Shown: piece by piece, positions 37,701-45,800 of the stretch
Position numbering within the stretch: the stretch's first letter is position 1
Layout of the letters: each line of letters begins with the position of its first letter
Assembly: GCF_963676685.1 (NCBI RefSeq)
Contig: NC_092348.1
Location: 29,363,386 to 29,427,385 of the forward strand
From: Mytilus edulis
Taxonomy: Eukaryota > Mollusca > Bivalvia > Mytilida > Mytilidae
Direction: 5' to 3'
DNA length: 64,000 nt
The notes under the pieces: model-generated
What the model was told of the DNA's origin: nothing
The model's database searches: none
What the model saw: the letters and a program-made list of their open reading frames with translations, nothing else
Position numbers and translations under genes: made by a program

Positions 37701-40094
37701 GCCAGAACGTGTTTTTTCTTTACAGGAAAATGATCACAAAGTTTCAGAAATGTATTCTTCATGACTTATGTTGGCATAATGTGTTTTCATGTAATTGTAT
37801 GTTTTATGCAGTCTGTCATGGCTTACATCAGTGTGACACTTAAGGCATACATTTCTTTTCTCTTTTATTTACTTTAAGCATAAATTATCTTTGAAATTTC
37901 TAAATGACAATACACTAGATACTAGTAACTAAATTCATCTGAAATTTTTAAGAACAATTTCTTAACATTTTGCGTAATACTCCTCGTTTTATAGCATGCA
38001 AAAACTAAAGTAATGTCTCATATGAATAATCTGTAAAAGCAAGAGAGAGCTGAAATTGTTTTCATTGGACCACGAATCATTATAAATATATTTGAATCTA
38101 CTTTTCAACATTTTTCACTACAGTATGACTTGTGTAAATTTATACCTCATTTTTTTTTATATAAATTGTAAGCTATCATTGCATGAGGCGAATGTCATTC
38201 TGATGTTTTAGATATATATATCCCGGCTCTGCTTTGAAATCAGGTATTGGTGTCCCTTGGCTGTAGTCAGCTCTATGGTCGGGTTGTTGTCTCTTTCACA
38301 CATTACCTATTTCCATTCTCAATTTTATTTGTAGAGAAGTCTATCCTGACCATCAGCTTAAATATAACTGATCCCGATGTCCCAATAGTCAAAAATGTAA
38401 ATGATAGTCAAAAATTTATTCTCATTTATTATCTTATCAACTTTCATTTTCCTGCTAAATCTTTGTAGGTTGCCGGATTATTATGAGTTGTCAACAACAA
38501 CCCTTCAATGTATTGATTTTAAGCAATGGTGCACCATTTCAACCTTGAACTTTATCATAACTGATACAGTGACACATTTAACAGATATAGGAAGATGTGG
38601 TGTGAGTGCCAATGAGACAACTCTCCATCCAAACAACAGTTTAAAAAAGTAAACCATTATAGGTCAATGTACGGCCTTCAACACGGAGCCTTGGCTCACA
38701 CCGAACAACAAGTTATAAAGGGCCCCGAAATTATTAGTGTAAAACCATTCAAACGGGAAAACCAACGGTCTAATCTATATAAAAAAAAACTAGAAACGAG
38801 AAACACGTATAAATTACATAAACAAACGACAACTACTGTACATCAGATTCCTGACTTAGGACAGGTGCAAACATTTGCACATATTGAGGTTAATAACATC
38901 TGTTGCAATAATAGAAGCATATTTTTAGTTTTTCAAATTTGTACAAGTTAAAACCATTTTTAAACAATATTTTGTACAGGTTATAACATGTACGAGGTAT
39001 TTTTGTACATGTTATAACCTGTACAAAATCGCAACTTGTACACCACATGTATATATATATATATATGCAGTCTTATTATAATAATTTATTATGGATAAAC
39101 GACTGATTTTGTAAATTGCTTTAATTTTGTTTGTAGGCACACCAGACTTAGATAGCTTACTACGAACTATCTTATCAAATCCAATGATGGGTGGATTTGT
39201 CGCTTTCTTCTTAGACAATACAATTTCAGGTAATTCAGCGCGATTTTCAACTTTAAAAAATAACGGGTCAGCGTATGCAAATCGCGCACTTGTCAGTCAC
39301 CAGAGAAATATTTATATGAATAAAAGACATTTACTTTTAGCTATGTATAATATGGACTTATAATCGTATTACTTTCAGTTTGATATATCATGGTATGGTT
39401 AAAATAATTTCTATTGAAACCGAAATTATAATAAGAAATGTGTTATACTTACCAATGGAGTATAAAAATATAACAACTCTTTGGTGCCCAATCGTACAAA
39501 TAATTGGCATGTGTCCCTTGTACCTGCAGTGTAAGTTCAATTTTGTTTTTAACAAAAGCATAAATAAAAATTGGACAAAGGATGACTGAATAACGGGTTA
39601 AACAAAATATTCAAATTCATTTAAAGTTTGTCCATCAAAACAAACCTAGTATGTGACCAGTAACAATTCATTTAACATATATATACGATAATATATAATA
39701 ACATATAAAACATAAGCTTAATACTGCAAAAACAGTTTACATAAAGTGATAAAAACTCGTGATATTCAAAATGCTTTTGAAAATTTTATGAAAACTATGT
39801 TCTCTCTGATTTTTACCAAATAGCATCTGCTTTGTATTTACATTATGTGTTTCAGGTTCAAAATTAGAGCGAGGTTTAGCAGAGTGGGATACCTCTAATC
39901 AAGATGTAGAAGAAATTTCTGATTGTGATTATGAAGAAGATGTGACAGTTTATGAAATACTTTTTATTTCAAAATTACTGAAAAATGTATCATGGTTGAA
40001 ATATATTCCAATACTTCCTAACTTTGATCCAAATGTTTATAAATGTAGTTGTAACTTTTCATGTTGTGGCCGATGTAAAAAGGAGAAATTGTAA
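13717..40094 (+). CDS. SLC23-family (nucleobase/ascorbate-type) transporter, complete
   Basis: Twelve coding exons: 13717-13860, 23928-24173, 25032-25189, 28028-28137, 29780-29859, 30234-30415, 31075-31195, 31885-32041, 33775-34028, 34613-34886, 39137-39229 and 39856-40094. They total 2058 bases, 685 residues plus TAA; every intron is GT..AG and every phase joins. An in-frame TAA at 13663-13665 supports this ATG. Residues 1-117 are hydrophilic (Ser, Glu and Lys rich); membrane segments begin at PPILLTTFFAVQ (about 119). Later landmarks are [64 protein letters not shown] (475-484), KVASRR, LNSSRNLAVIG and a YIPILPNF tail. The family moves ascorbate, purines or pyrimidines with Na+ or H+. Three family-typical positions differ: QQ replaces the TM1 QH pair, Asp replaces the TM8 Glu, and Gly starts the NAT signature. 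The C terminus is Cys-rich (CSCNFSCCGRC). The substrate is unknown. Confidence 0.93.
14181..14193 (+). repeat. Poly-C tract followed by poly-A
   Basis: Thirteen C residues run directly into a T and about eleven A residues. This is a simple-sequence tract in intron 1 of the second SLC23 gene. Confidence 0.9.
15225..15380 (+). repeat. Dispersed repeat (GGGACGAAAGATACCAAAGG family)
   Basis: The core 'gaaagataccaaagggacag' and following 'aaactcataaatc' match the inverted copy at 24420-24505. This mussel repeat sits in intron 1 of the second SLC23 gene and is not coding. Confidence 0.75.
15876..16630 (-). repeat. About 750-base dispersed repeat (GTGAGCGACACAGG family), inverted copy
   Basis: It matches 55105-55865 in the opposite orientation along nearly its whole length. 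Shared stretches include 'caacccaacaacgggttg', 'atctctatctataat' and the 'ccttggt' end. A CGTC/CGTCGT short tandem lies at its left end (15885-15920). It contains no complete reading frame. Confidence 0.85.
16627..16880 (+). repeat. Tandem duplication of a 129-base unit
   Basis: Two adjacent copies start near 16641 and 16770, sharing 'taatacatatgacgtg', 'cttatacatcc' and 'tgctttgtctat'. A third, truncated copy lies at 15775-15870, on the other side of the 750-base repeat, as if that repeat had landed within the array. The 96-residue open frame over it is a by-product. Confidence 0.7.
17235..17616 (+). repeat. 74-base perfect direct repeat and small hairpin element
   Basis: 17235-17308 and 17475-17548 are identical, 240 bases apart. 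The second copy continues into a self-complementary stretch: GTGATGTTGGG pairs with CCCCAACATCAC, and GGTGAATAAAATA (17477) pairs with TATTTTATTCACC (ending 17616). This outlines a hairpin element of about 140 bases of which the first copy is a left half. Confidence 0.75.
19290..19600 (-). pseudogene. Broken fragment of an invertebrate transposon-associated ORF, left arm copy
   Basis: The - strand reads VSLFRNKGADELLIVFG, then FGLISINGLSNALGNE, a stop, and after a frame change MTGCDTVLSLLEKGKK. This order (an 'SLF..IGVDELW..FG' block, an 'ISI..I...LG' block, then 'FTGCDTVS...GKK') matches a hypothetical protein family that I recall as abundant in mollusc and cnidarian genomes. The copy is disrupted by stops and frameshifts. 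It is the inverted counterpart of the right-arm copy at 20395-20840. Confidence 0.6.
19725..20115 (+). pseudogene. Broken fragment of the same ORF family, central copy
   Basis: Contains the 'SDAVKH' segment, a 'VAVSLFRDIG' segment, 'SINDLSNALG' and, in another frame, LMEFEDVTIAFRMMIDQPTS, which is the downstream block of the family. The blocks are shorter than in the right-arm copy and frames change between them. The middle block has lost about 30 bases relative to 20560-20650. Confidence 0.55.
20395..20840 (+). pseudogene. Broken fragment of the same ORF family, right arm copy (longest)
   Basis: An open stretch at 20490-20678 reads MVHVSDAVKHALKRVMIRTV and continues to SINGLSNALGNE. It is preceded in other frames by 'NGQDILSYPPR' and 'EADTKI', and followed by a CDMVLSLLERG block and an 'FEDVTLTKRMMINQT' block. 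The order matches a family with 'HEEADTR...VHV.DA...KRV.IRTVDTDV..L.V' before the FTGCDTVS motif. Only partial segments survive, so it is a decayed copy and not a functional gene. Confidence 0.6.
22075..22418 (-). repeat. Dispersed repeat inserted in the right tip of the palindromic element
   Basis: On the - strand it matches 38560-38885 (shared 'ccattataggtcaa.gtacgg', 'cacggagccttggctcacac', 'gacaactactgtacatcaga'). Another copy lies at 53620-53995 (-). A short + copy fragment follows at 22450-22535. It separates the terminal 12 bases of the element from the rest of its right arm, so it arrived later. Confidence 0.75.
23235..23545 (+). repeat. Dispersed repeat (GTGAGAGGTTTAGCT family)
   Basis: Contains 'aagtgagaggtttagctagc', 'taccaagtcgg', 'gacagctgttatc' and the 'ggagtacagtatttttctga' end shared with copies at 4700-5500. 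It lies in intron 1 of the second SLC23 gene. Confidence 0.7.
23605..23885 (+). repeat. Dispersed repeat ending 42 bases before exon 2 of the second SLC23 gene
   Basis: Matches the longer copy at 26200-26720 in order: the 'attgccat.aagacaact' start, 'ccgcactataaaag', 'aacgaaaaacaaatatg', 'accactgaattacag' and 'ggtggcgggg'. Inverted copies lie at 24640-24800 and 47335-47475, and another + copy at 59950-60160. Its end nearly abuts the acceptor of exon 2 (23927), so it probably supplies sequence close to the branch-point region. Confidence 0.7.
24640..24990. repeat. Two dispersed repeats back to back before exon 3 of the second SLC23 gene
   Basis: 24640-24800 is the inverted 3' part of the family seen at 26200-26720 ('aacatgtttaaccccgccgc', 'gcctgtcccaagtcag'). 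24840-24985 is the 'gtgaccctctgctgttgt...ggtcgggttgttgtctcttt' repeat, also at 37090-37182 and 38245-38335 and inverted at 36826-36970. The second ends about 45 bases before the exon 3 acceptor at 25031. Confidence 0.7.
25880..26720 (+). repeat. Two adjacent dispersed repeats in intron 3 of the second SLC23 gene
   Basis: 25880-26170 belongs to the GTGAGAGGTTTAGCT family. 26200-26720 is the most complete copy here of the 'gagacaactaaccacaaaag...ggtcaccgtacagccttcaa' family and ends near 'cttatacatcccgacac'. The 96-residue open frame on the - strand (26323-26613) is part of this repeat. Confidence 0.75.
27180..27425 (+). repeat. Dispersed repeat (CGCGTCTGGCG family)
   Basis: Contains 'gacgaaacgcgcgtctggcg' at about 27371 and the upstream block 'tatttggcacaacttttgga'. 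The end block 'aaattataatcctggtacct' occurs twice, at 27283 and 27396, so the copy has an internal duplication. Confidence 0.8.
28480..28680 (+). repeat. Dispersed repeat (CGCGTCTGGCG family)
   Basis: Same order as 27180-27425: 'ttagctgtatttggcaaaac', 'atgctcttcaactt', 'gacgaaacgcgcgtctggcg' and 'tctatgatgagtttatt'. It lies in intron 4 of the second SLC23 gene. Confidence 0.8.
30536..30740 (+). repeat. Minisatellite of about 33-36 bases, six copies
   Basis: Units begin AATTGTCTAAAC and end TTAATTGTTAAGG, starting at 30536, 30569, 30602, 30636 and on to about 30737, with small length changes in the T runs. It lies in intron 6 of the second SLC23 gene, 120 bases after exon 6. Confidence 0.85.
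32583..33010 (+). repeat. Longest copy of the GCAACAGTAGTATACCGCTG dispersed repeat
   Basis: Begins 'aaaggcaacagtagtatacc' and runs to about 33010 ('gccaaacctccctcttttat'). 'aaaatgtaacacacacagaa' at 32714 recurs as 'aaaatataacacacacagaa' at 32886, so part is internally duplicated. It is followed by a - strand CGCGTCTGGCG fragment (33143-33240) and a - strand GTGAGAGG copy (33270-33470). It sits in intron 8 of the second SLC23 gene. Confidence 0.7.
34075..34330 (-). repeat. Dispersed repeat (GTGAGAGGTTTAGCT family), inverted
   Basis: On the - strand it carries 'gtgagaggtttagcca', 'cctgtaccaagtcaggaatg' and the 'gatttgccatttg'-like segment of the copies at 4700-5500. It fills half of intron 9 of the second SLC23 gene. 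Confidence 0.7.
35139..35730 (+). repeat. 58-base minisatellite, ten copies
   Basis: Units start with GATGTAAACATC at 35139, 35197, 35255, 35313, 35371, 35429, 35487, 35545, 35603 and 35661, plus a fragment at 35719. Each contains 'aaggtcaccgtacggcttta' and ends near 'ggaacactcgtacta'. Copies differ by only a few bases, so the expansion is recent. The central part resembles 'ggtcaccgtacagccttcaa' of the dispersed repeat at 26200-26720. It lies in intron 10 of the second SLC23 gene. Confidence 0.95.
36162..39048. mobile_element. Tandemly doubled inverted-repeat element (GTACAGGTTATAACATGTAC ends)
   Basis: The left end (36162, ATGTCGTGTACATGTTGCG followed by ATTTTGTACAGGTTATAACA) is the inverted match of the right end (39002-39048). 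The same end motif occurs in the middle (37530-37580). Two similar internal units follow each other: 'ttaatgaataaagaacaaca' at 36386 and 37673, and 'gcatgaggcgaatgtcatt' at 37031 and 38181. The order is end-unit-end-unit-end. Copy 1 carries an extra inverted piece at 36826-36970 that can pair with 37090-37182; copy 2 carries the dispersed repeat at 38560-38885. Flanks are TA-rich, so no target duplication can be chosen. No transposase frame is present. It lies in intron 10 of the second SLC23 gene. Confidence 0.75.
38560..38885 (+). repeat. Dispersed repeat (ACGGAGCCTTGGCTCACAC family)
   Basis: Inserted in the second unit of the doubled element. It matches 22075-22418 and 53620-53995 on the opposite strand. 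It begins near 'gatgtggtgtgagtgccaat' and ends at 'ggacaggtgcaaacatttgc'. The 94-residue open frame at 38667-38951 lies inside it and is not a gene. Confidence 0.8.
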
Positions 40095-40493
40095 ATGTGT
40101 TCAATTTTCTATATATATTTTTAAAGATTTTTCTGTATGCAATTCATGATAAAAAAGGCATATATATATAAAGTTTTCGGCCAATGTCAGACAAATAATT
40201 TTTCTATGAAGCTTAGAAACCGGGGAGAGGGGAGGTTCACCAAGCACTACAACATTTTAAACAGAATCCAAAAAGACCATATTTTTCTGACATTGACCTA
40301 ATATTATTGTCCATACTGCTGAAAAAATTCACAATTGAGTTTGAGTCAAGTTTTTGAATATGTTAACAAAAAATATAACTTACTTTCCATTCATAATTTG
40401 CCAACCCCAGCTGGTGAAGAAAGGTGACCTGAAAGGAAATTGTCATTGTATGAAGTATCATACCTTTTTCAATTTATTTGTTCAATAAAGACA

Positions 40494-40499
40494 TGAAGT
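40494..40499 (+). terminator. Likely polyadenylation signal of the second SLC23 gene
   Basis: AATAAA in the context 'ttcaataaagacatgaag', 400 bases after the stop codon at 40092-40094 and before the convergent gene. It is the first clear AATAAA after the stop; a second candidate is near 40972. Confidence 0.55.
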
Positions 40500-42899
40500 G
40501 TTCTAACTGCAGTACATTAAGAGTAATGTAAATTCTAATTCCACCTGTAGAGAACTACCCGAAATTAACAATGACTTGCTTAACTGCAGTTAACTATTTT
40601 ATCCTTAGGTGGATAGTTGTTTCATGAAATCATACCAGGCCTCACAGTCATTAAATTTTCGAGCATGATTTTTGTACATTAAATTGCTGGATTTCATGTT
40701 TCGAGCATGATTTTTGCACTCCGAGCACTTAGCAAAGTTTAATGCCTTAAGTCCAGATCTTCTATATATTTTCATTTATATGAGAAATTAATTCATTTGA
40801 CTGCCATGACATATTTTACCATTTTTTTCTTTCCAATTTCTAAATGTCATATTTGGTCAATGAGATACATTCAACCAGAAATCATTTGAAATATATGTTC
40901 ATGTGAATCATCTCATTAAATTAAGCTCATAATGTTTGTTACAACCATTCTCATGTTATAAAAATACTTTGTAATAAAATATATCTTCTTTGATATTTTA
41001 ATGCGTAAATAGTTTGTGGCATGCTAGATATGCAGCTCTCATGACAATCTAAAAAATAAATTTGTAAAGTAATTGACAATAAGGAACGCGAGTACCTTGA
41101 GTGAACCACCAACCTTTGACAGTAAAAATAGCAACCCTAAAATAAAACAATCCGAATCTATAGCAACTTGCCATGGCAGAGTTAAAACTCGCAAGTTCAG
41201 TGTTGACTGGTAAGCAATCACTGTAGATTAACTACTCAGACCAAGGGCCAATTTTTCAAAGGATGTGACAATTTATTTGATCACATCTGTCTATTCTTAT
41301 AAACATACATAAATTCTCAACCAATGTCCATGGGGCACAAATGATGCCAGCACTTTCACAAACCATCAGAAAAGTGTGACTCAAGAACTGTAAAAGCAGC
41401 TTTACCCAAACTTGTACTTGATCTGCGCTTTGTGGTAATATGCATAGTGTATAAGTTGCATAACATTTGGTTGAGGAAAACTCAAGTATAAAGAGAATGG
41501 AAACGAAAATTTTAGCAATTTGTCTATTTTTAAAGATAACTCTTGACCAACAAAAGAGACACAACCAAAATCGAAACTTGATCTTTGTTTTGTGGTACAT
41601 AATATAATTGTTCATAAGTTTCTTTTCTTTTAGTCATGGTGTTGTATCTTTCCTGAACTTGAGCTACTTGATAGACTATTGGTAAATAATAAACTTTTTA
41701 ATAAATCAGATCAATGATATTTTTCATTTATTTCATAAAAAGTTAACAAAGGTGAACCCAATCCATATCTTATAGTACAGAATACAATAACAAATAAATT
41801 ACTTAATTGAGTAATTGCCCCTTTGAAAATTTTACTTTTATTCATATTCTAAATAAATATTTTCAGATATATATGTCTTGCATGGCCTTTTGAAACATCA
41901 AGAAAACAAGAACATTTTTATGCAAATCACAACACAAAACAATAATAAATAAAATATACACATTATCAACAGGTAAAAATATGTTAACAACAGAGGTAAG
42001 GAAGTTTAAAATAGTTTGTCACATGACTCACATACAAATATAAAATATGAAGTCACATGACTCTATTAAAAGGAACAATGAAAGAATGTAGTTTCTTTGA
42101 AATAGTTACCATAGTAATTGAAATAATAAAATTGAAATTTGGTAAGCTTGCTATACTAATGATTTGATTTTTTATAAAGGTATGAAAATTAGAAACTGAA
42201 ATCTTGTTAAATAGCAAAATGTTTTTCAAACTTATTAAATTAAAAGTAAATATCAGACTGCCTTATGGGTAATATCAGACCTATTGTTATATTCACAATT
42301 AGCAATAATGTGCTTGAATATTAATAGTTAAAATTACAAATTACAAAAACACCAAAGCATTTTAAGCTCAATGGAGTATTAAATAATGAATGAATTTTTG
42401 TGTCAAAATAATGAAAAATTTCAAAAAGCACTTAAAGCAAATTATTTTGAATGACAAAAAAATGGGCCAATGAAAATGCTTTCAGTCAATTACTTCCATA
42501 TCCAATGCATATGACCTACTTATGATATCTAACTTGAATTCATTGATGGGTTTAAAATGGTGAATGAAATAATGAAATAGTGAAATAGATGATGATGATG
42601 CAAATATCAAAAATATTTGTAACAAGACAAAATAACAGATCAAATTTTACATAGCATACACTAAATGAGGAGAACTGAGACATAACAGGAATATACCCAA
42701 TATCATATTGATACACATAATCTCCTGTGATTCGTATTGTAGTTTTGAAAGGGTTTAAAAATGAAATCTTTATAACAGAATATCAGTTAAATCAGACAGG
42801 GATACAATACAAATGTAAAAATTAGATCAGAATTGTAATTAGTAAATCTTTTAACACGTAAAACAGTTCTTAGGTCACAGACACAAGGCGTTCTTGTGA
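40500..42899. other. Convergent intergenic stretch, including the SRPRA 3' untranslated region
   Basis: No coding exon was found. A duplicated 'cgagcatgatttttg' occurs at 40662 and 40702. 41220-41640 resembles a bivalve dispersed repeat ('gtggtaatatgcatagtgta', 'ccaaaatcgaaacttgatct'). The 119-residue - strand open frame there (41256-41615) shows no domain and is not annotated. The - strand 3' end of SRPRA probably lies between 41.7 and 42.9 kb. Confidence 0.45.
41837..41842 (-). terminator. Candidate polyadenylation signal of SRPRA
   Basis: TTTATT on the + strand is AATAAA on the - strand, 1058 bases after the SRPRA stop and the nearest exact hexamer I found. Another is at 41727-41732. Variant signals nearer the stop cannot be ruled out. 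Confidence 0.3.
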
Positions 42900-45800
42900 T
42901 TACTTGAGAAGAGCATTGACAACGGCTTTGACATTAAGATTACGGAGATCTGTGTAGGTTTGCCCTGTACCAACAAATACGATTGGTTGTCCTGTAGTAT
43001 ATGTCATAGATATTGCAGCACCAACCTGAAAAAGACAATCAAATATAAAGAAACATTTTAAATGAGGTTTTGCAAACAAGCTTATGTTGATGGCAATTCT
43101 TTGTAGAAAGTCATTTTATTAGTTAAATCCACACAGATTTATAAACTAACCAAAAAATACTATAACGAAGGAGTATAGCCAGGAATCCCAATAAACTGCC
43201 GATTTCTTTTTGTTAACTTTAATTTTTGATGCAAATCTAAAGTGAAAGTATTTCAAAATGCATATTATTTACAAGTAAGACCTGCTTCAAATTGTCATAG
43301 ATATTAGCCTTAAATAGGAAAAGCTTACATTTTTTTTTATTTTTCAATGTTATTTCATGATTTTATATGTGGCACAAACCCTCACTCATTGAATTTTTTG
43401 TTGAAAAGTAATGAGTTTGGAATATAAAGAATATTTCAGCAACTATATTTGTAAGTGGAGGGTGGTGCAACTAGTAATTTTGCAGAAAACTGTTATAAAA
43501 TTTGCAGAATTTTGTAATAAAATCAAAATTTTAAGAAATTATCTTTCATTATGTCAAGTTGTGACCTATAGTTAACATACACATCATTTAGACTCTAGTT
43601 GATAGTTGGTCTCATTGGTAATCTTGCCACATCTACCTATTTCTGTAAAACAATGATCAAATGCATACTCTTACAACAAATTGATAGTGAAATTGTGTAA
43701 CAAGCTTTTTGAAAGCAACTTTGTTGATTACTTTTTAAAAATTTAAACTTGACATTGTTACATATAATAAATTCCACTTACTTTATCGTCAATAGTATCA
43801 AACTTAGTCAGAACTATCCCATCAATAAGTCTGGGATTTGTCATATTAGAATGGTCAGCAAGGGCCTGGTTAAACTTGGTCAGCTGATCAACAGCCTCAT
43901 TTCCAACCAGGGCTTCACCAACAAACAAAACCAGGTCCGGCTGGTTTACTTTAATGAGCTGAAAATAGAAATGGGTAAGATATTTTAAACAGAACACAGC
44001 AACAGTCTAAGCATATAAAACATTGGTATACAGTTTATATAAAATATCACTTCTGCTATTTCTAACAAAATATTGTCATTGAAAAAATAATTCTTATAAT
44101 ATAATCTTAATCTAAATAAACTTATAAAAAATGTAATCCCTAAATATTTTTCAATGTCTCCTCCAGCATGACCAGTAATCTTTCAATGTCTTTGTTCGTC
44201 CTTGCATATCACTTTACAAACTTTGACTTTTATTTACCTTAGAAAGAGCCCTCATCAGTGGCTCGTTGTCCTGCATTCTACCTGCAGTATCTACAAGCAC
44301 CACATCAATATGGCAGTCACGAGCTGAAATGATACATAACAAACAAATTAAAATTAAATAAAAATATGCATTTTCATGACATCAATTATTGCTTTCATCA
44401 AACATCTAAAAACATGCCTCTTTGCACTTTTTCAAGACTTGCTAGTTTATTTATACAATGAAACAGAACCCACTCATTTAATCAGTGATCTGCATGTATG
44501 CTAATGTTAATCACTTAAAGGAAATCTACTTTGTTTTAAGAAAAGAAACTCCTGGTTTTATTGGGGTTCCTGTAGTTCAGTCTTTAATTTTCTATGTAGT
44601 GTTTAGTAGATGTCTTTTTAATTTTGTTCTTTTGTCATAGAATTTATAGACTAATTGAGTTTTGAATGTCCCCTTAATATCTTCCACAACTTTTATTTTT
44701 GTATTTAATGTTAAATCTTGTGTTTATTTAGTAACCTCTCACCATAATTGATAGATTCCATGGCAATTCCTGCTGCATCCTTGCCATAGCCTTTCTCGTA
44801 CAACTGTACCATGTGTTGTCCGTTTTTGTCTGGGGGATGAAGGGCATTTAACTTCCTGGTGTGTGTACGTAACTGTTCTACCGCACCAGCTCTGAAGGTA
44901 TCACATGCAGCTATCAGAACTCTAAAGCCATTCTCTATTAACCAGAAACAGATCTGAAAGGAAGTATCATTTGTATTATATAACCTGTATACAGTGAAAG
45001 GTAGCTAGTTCACATGACTGACATTTCTACTTTAACCTGGATATCTAGGTTGCATTTCATTGATCAGCAGATTATTTAATATGATTTTTTTTGGTATTAA
45101 ATTAAACTGAAATTTTTATGCATTAAACTTGTTTTCAACCTATGCTATCTTCATATGCAGTATGCATGTCTTTTTAACAACTATTTTTTTCACATTGTGC
45201 AAAAGGAAAAATGACAAGAGAACCAAATATAATGACCACATATGGAAAAGTTTGATATTTGTGCAAGTTCAATGAAGAGCTGAATCTGTTTCAATTGTCT
45301 ATAACATAAAAATTGTGGGCTTTCTACAAAGGAATTGTGCTGGGTAAATTTTTGCACTTTTCACATGATCACAAAATTGGGGGAAATAGTCCAGCACAAA
45401 ATTCAACCTTAACAGTATTCAATAATAAAATAACAACATTAGGATTACCTTAGCCAAGTTCGTAGATTTCCCCACACCATTTACTCCACAAAATGTAACA
45501 ACATAAGGACGTCCTTTTTGTTTACATTCCATAGCATCTCTAAGGATGTCAATACGTCTCTTTGGTTCCAAGATATTTACACATGAGTCCTGTAAGGTCT
45601 GTTTTACTGTATTTGCAGTTGCTAAAATATAAAGAAATTACAAGAAATATTATTTTTCTATACAATAAAGTCTACTACTGATACATCATAACTCATTGAA
45701 ATGAGAATTTATTGTCTGTCAATACACACATCTACATGTTATGTCCTTATTATCTAAAAACTTTCATGAAATTCTTTAGTTGTTTCAGGAGCTGTCGAAG

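Noticed and set aside
38667-38951. 94-codon open frame in intron 10
   Set aside because: It lies inside a dispersed repeat with copies at 22075-22418 and 53620-53995 that do not keep the frame.
1-40094. One single long transporter gene with alternative 3' exons
   Set aside because: The first set of exons ends with its own stop, and a full gene with its own start and all homologous exons follows, so these are two tandem genes.
41256-41615. 119-codon open frame on the - strand
   Set aside because: It lies in the convergent gap over a repeat-like segment, shows no domain or family pattern, and is within the likely SRPRA 3' untranslated region.
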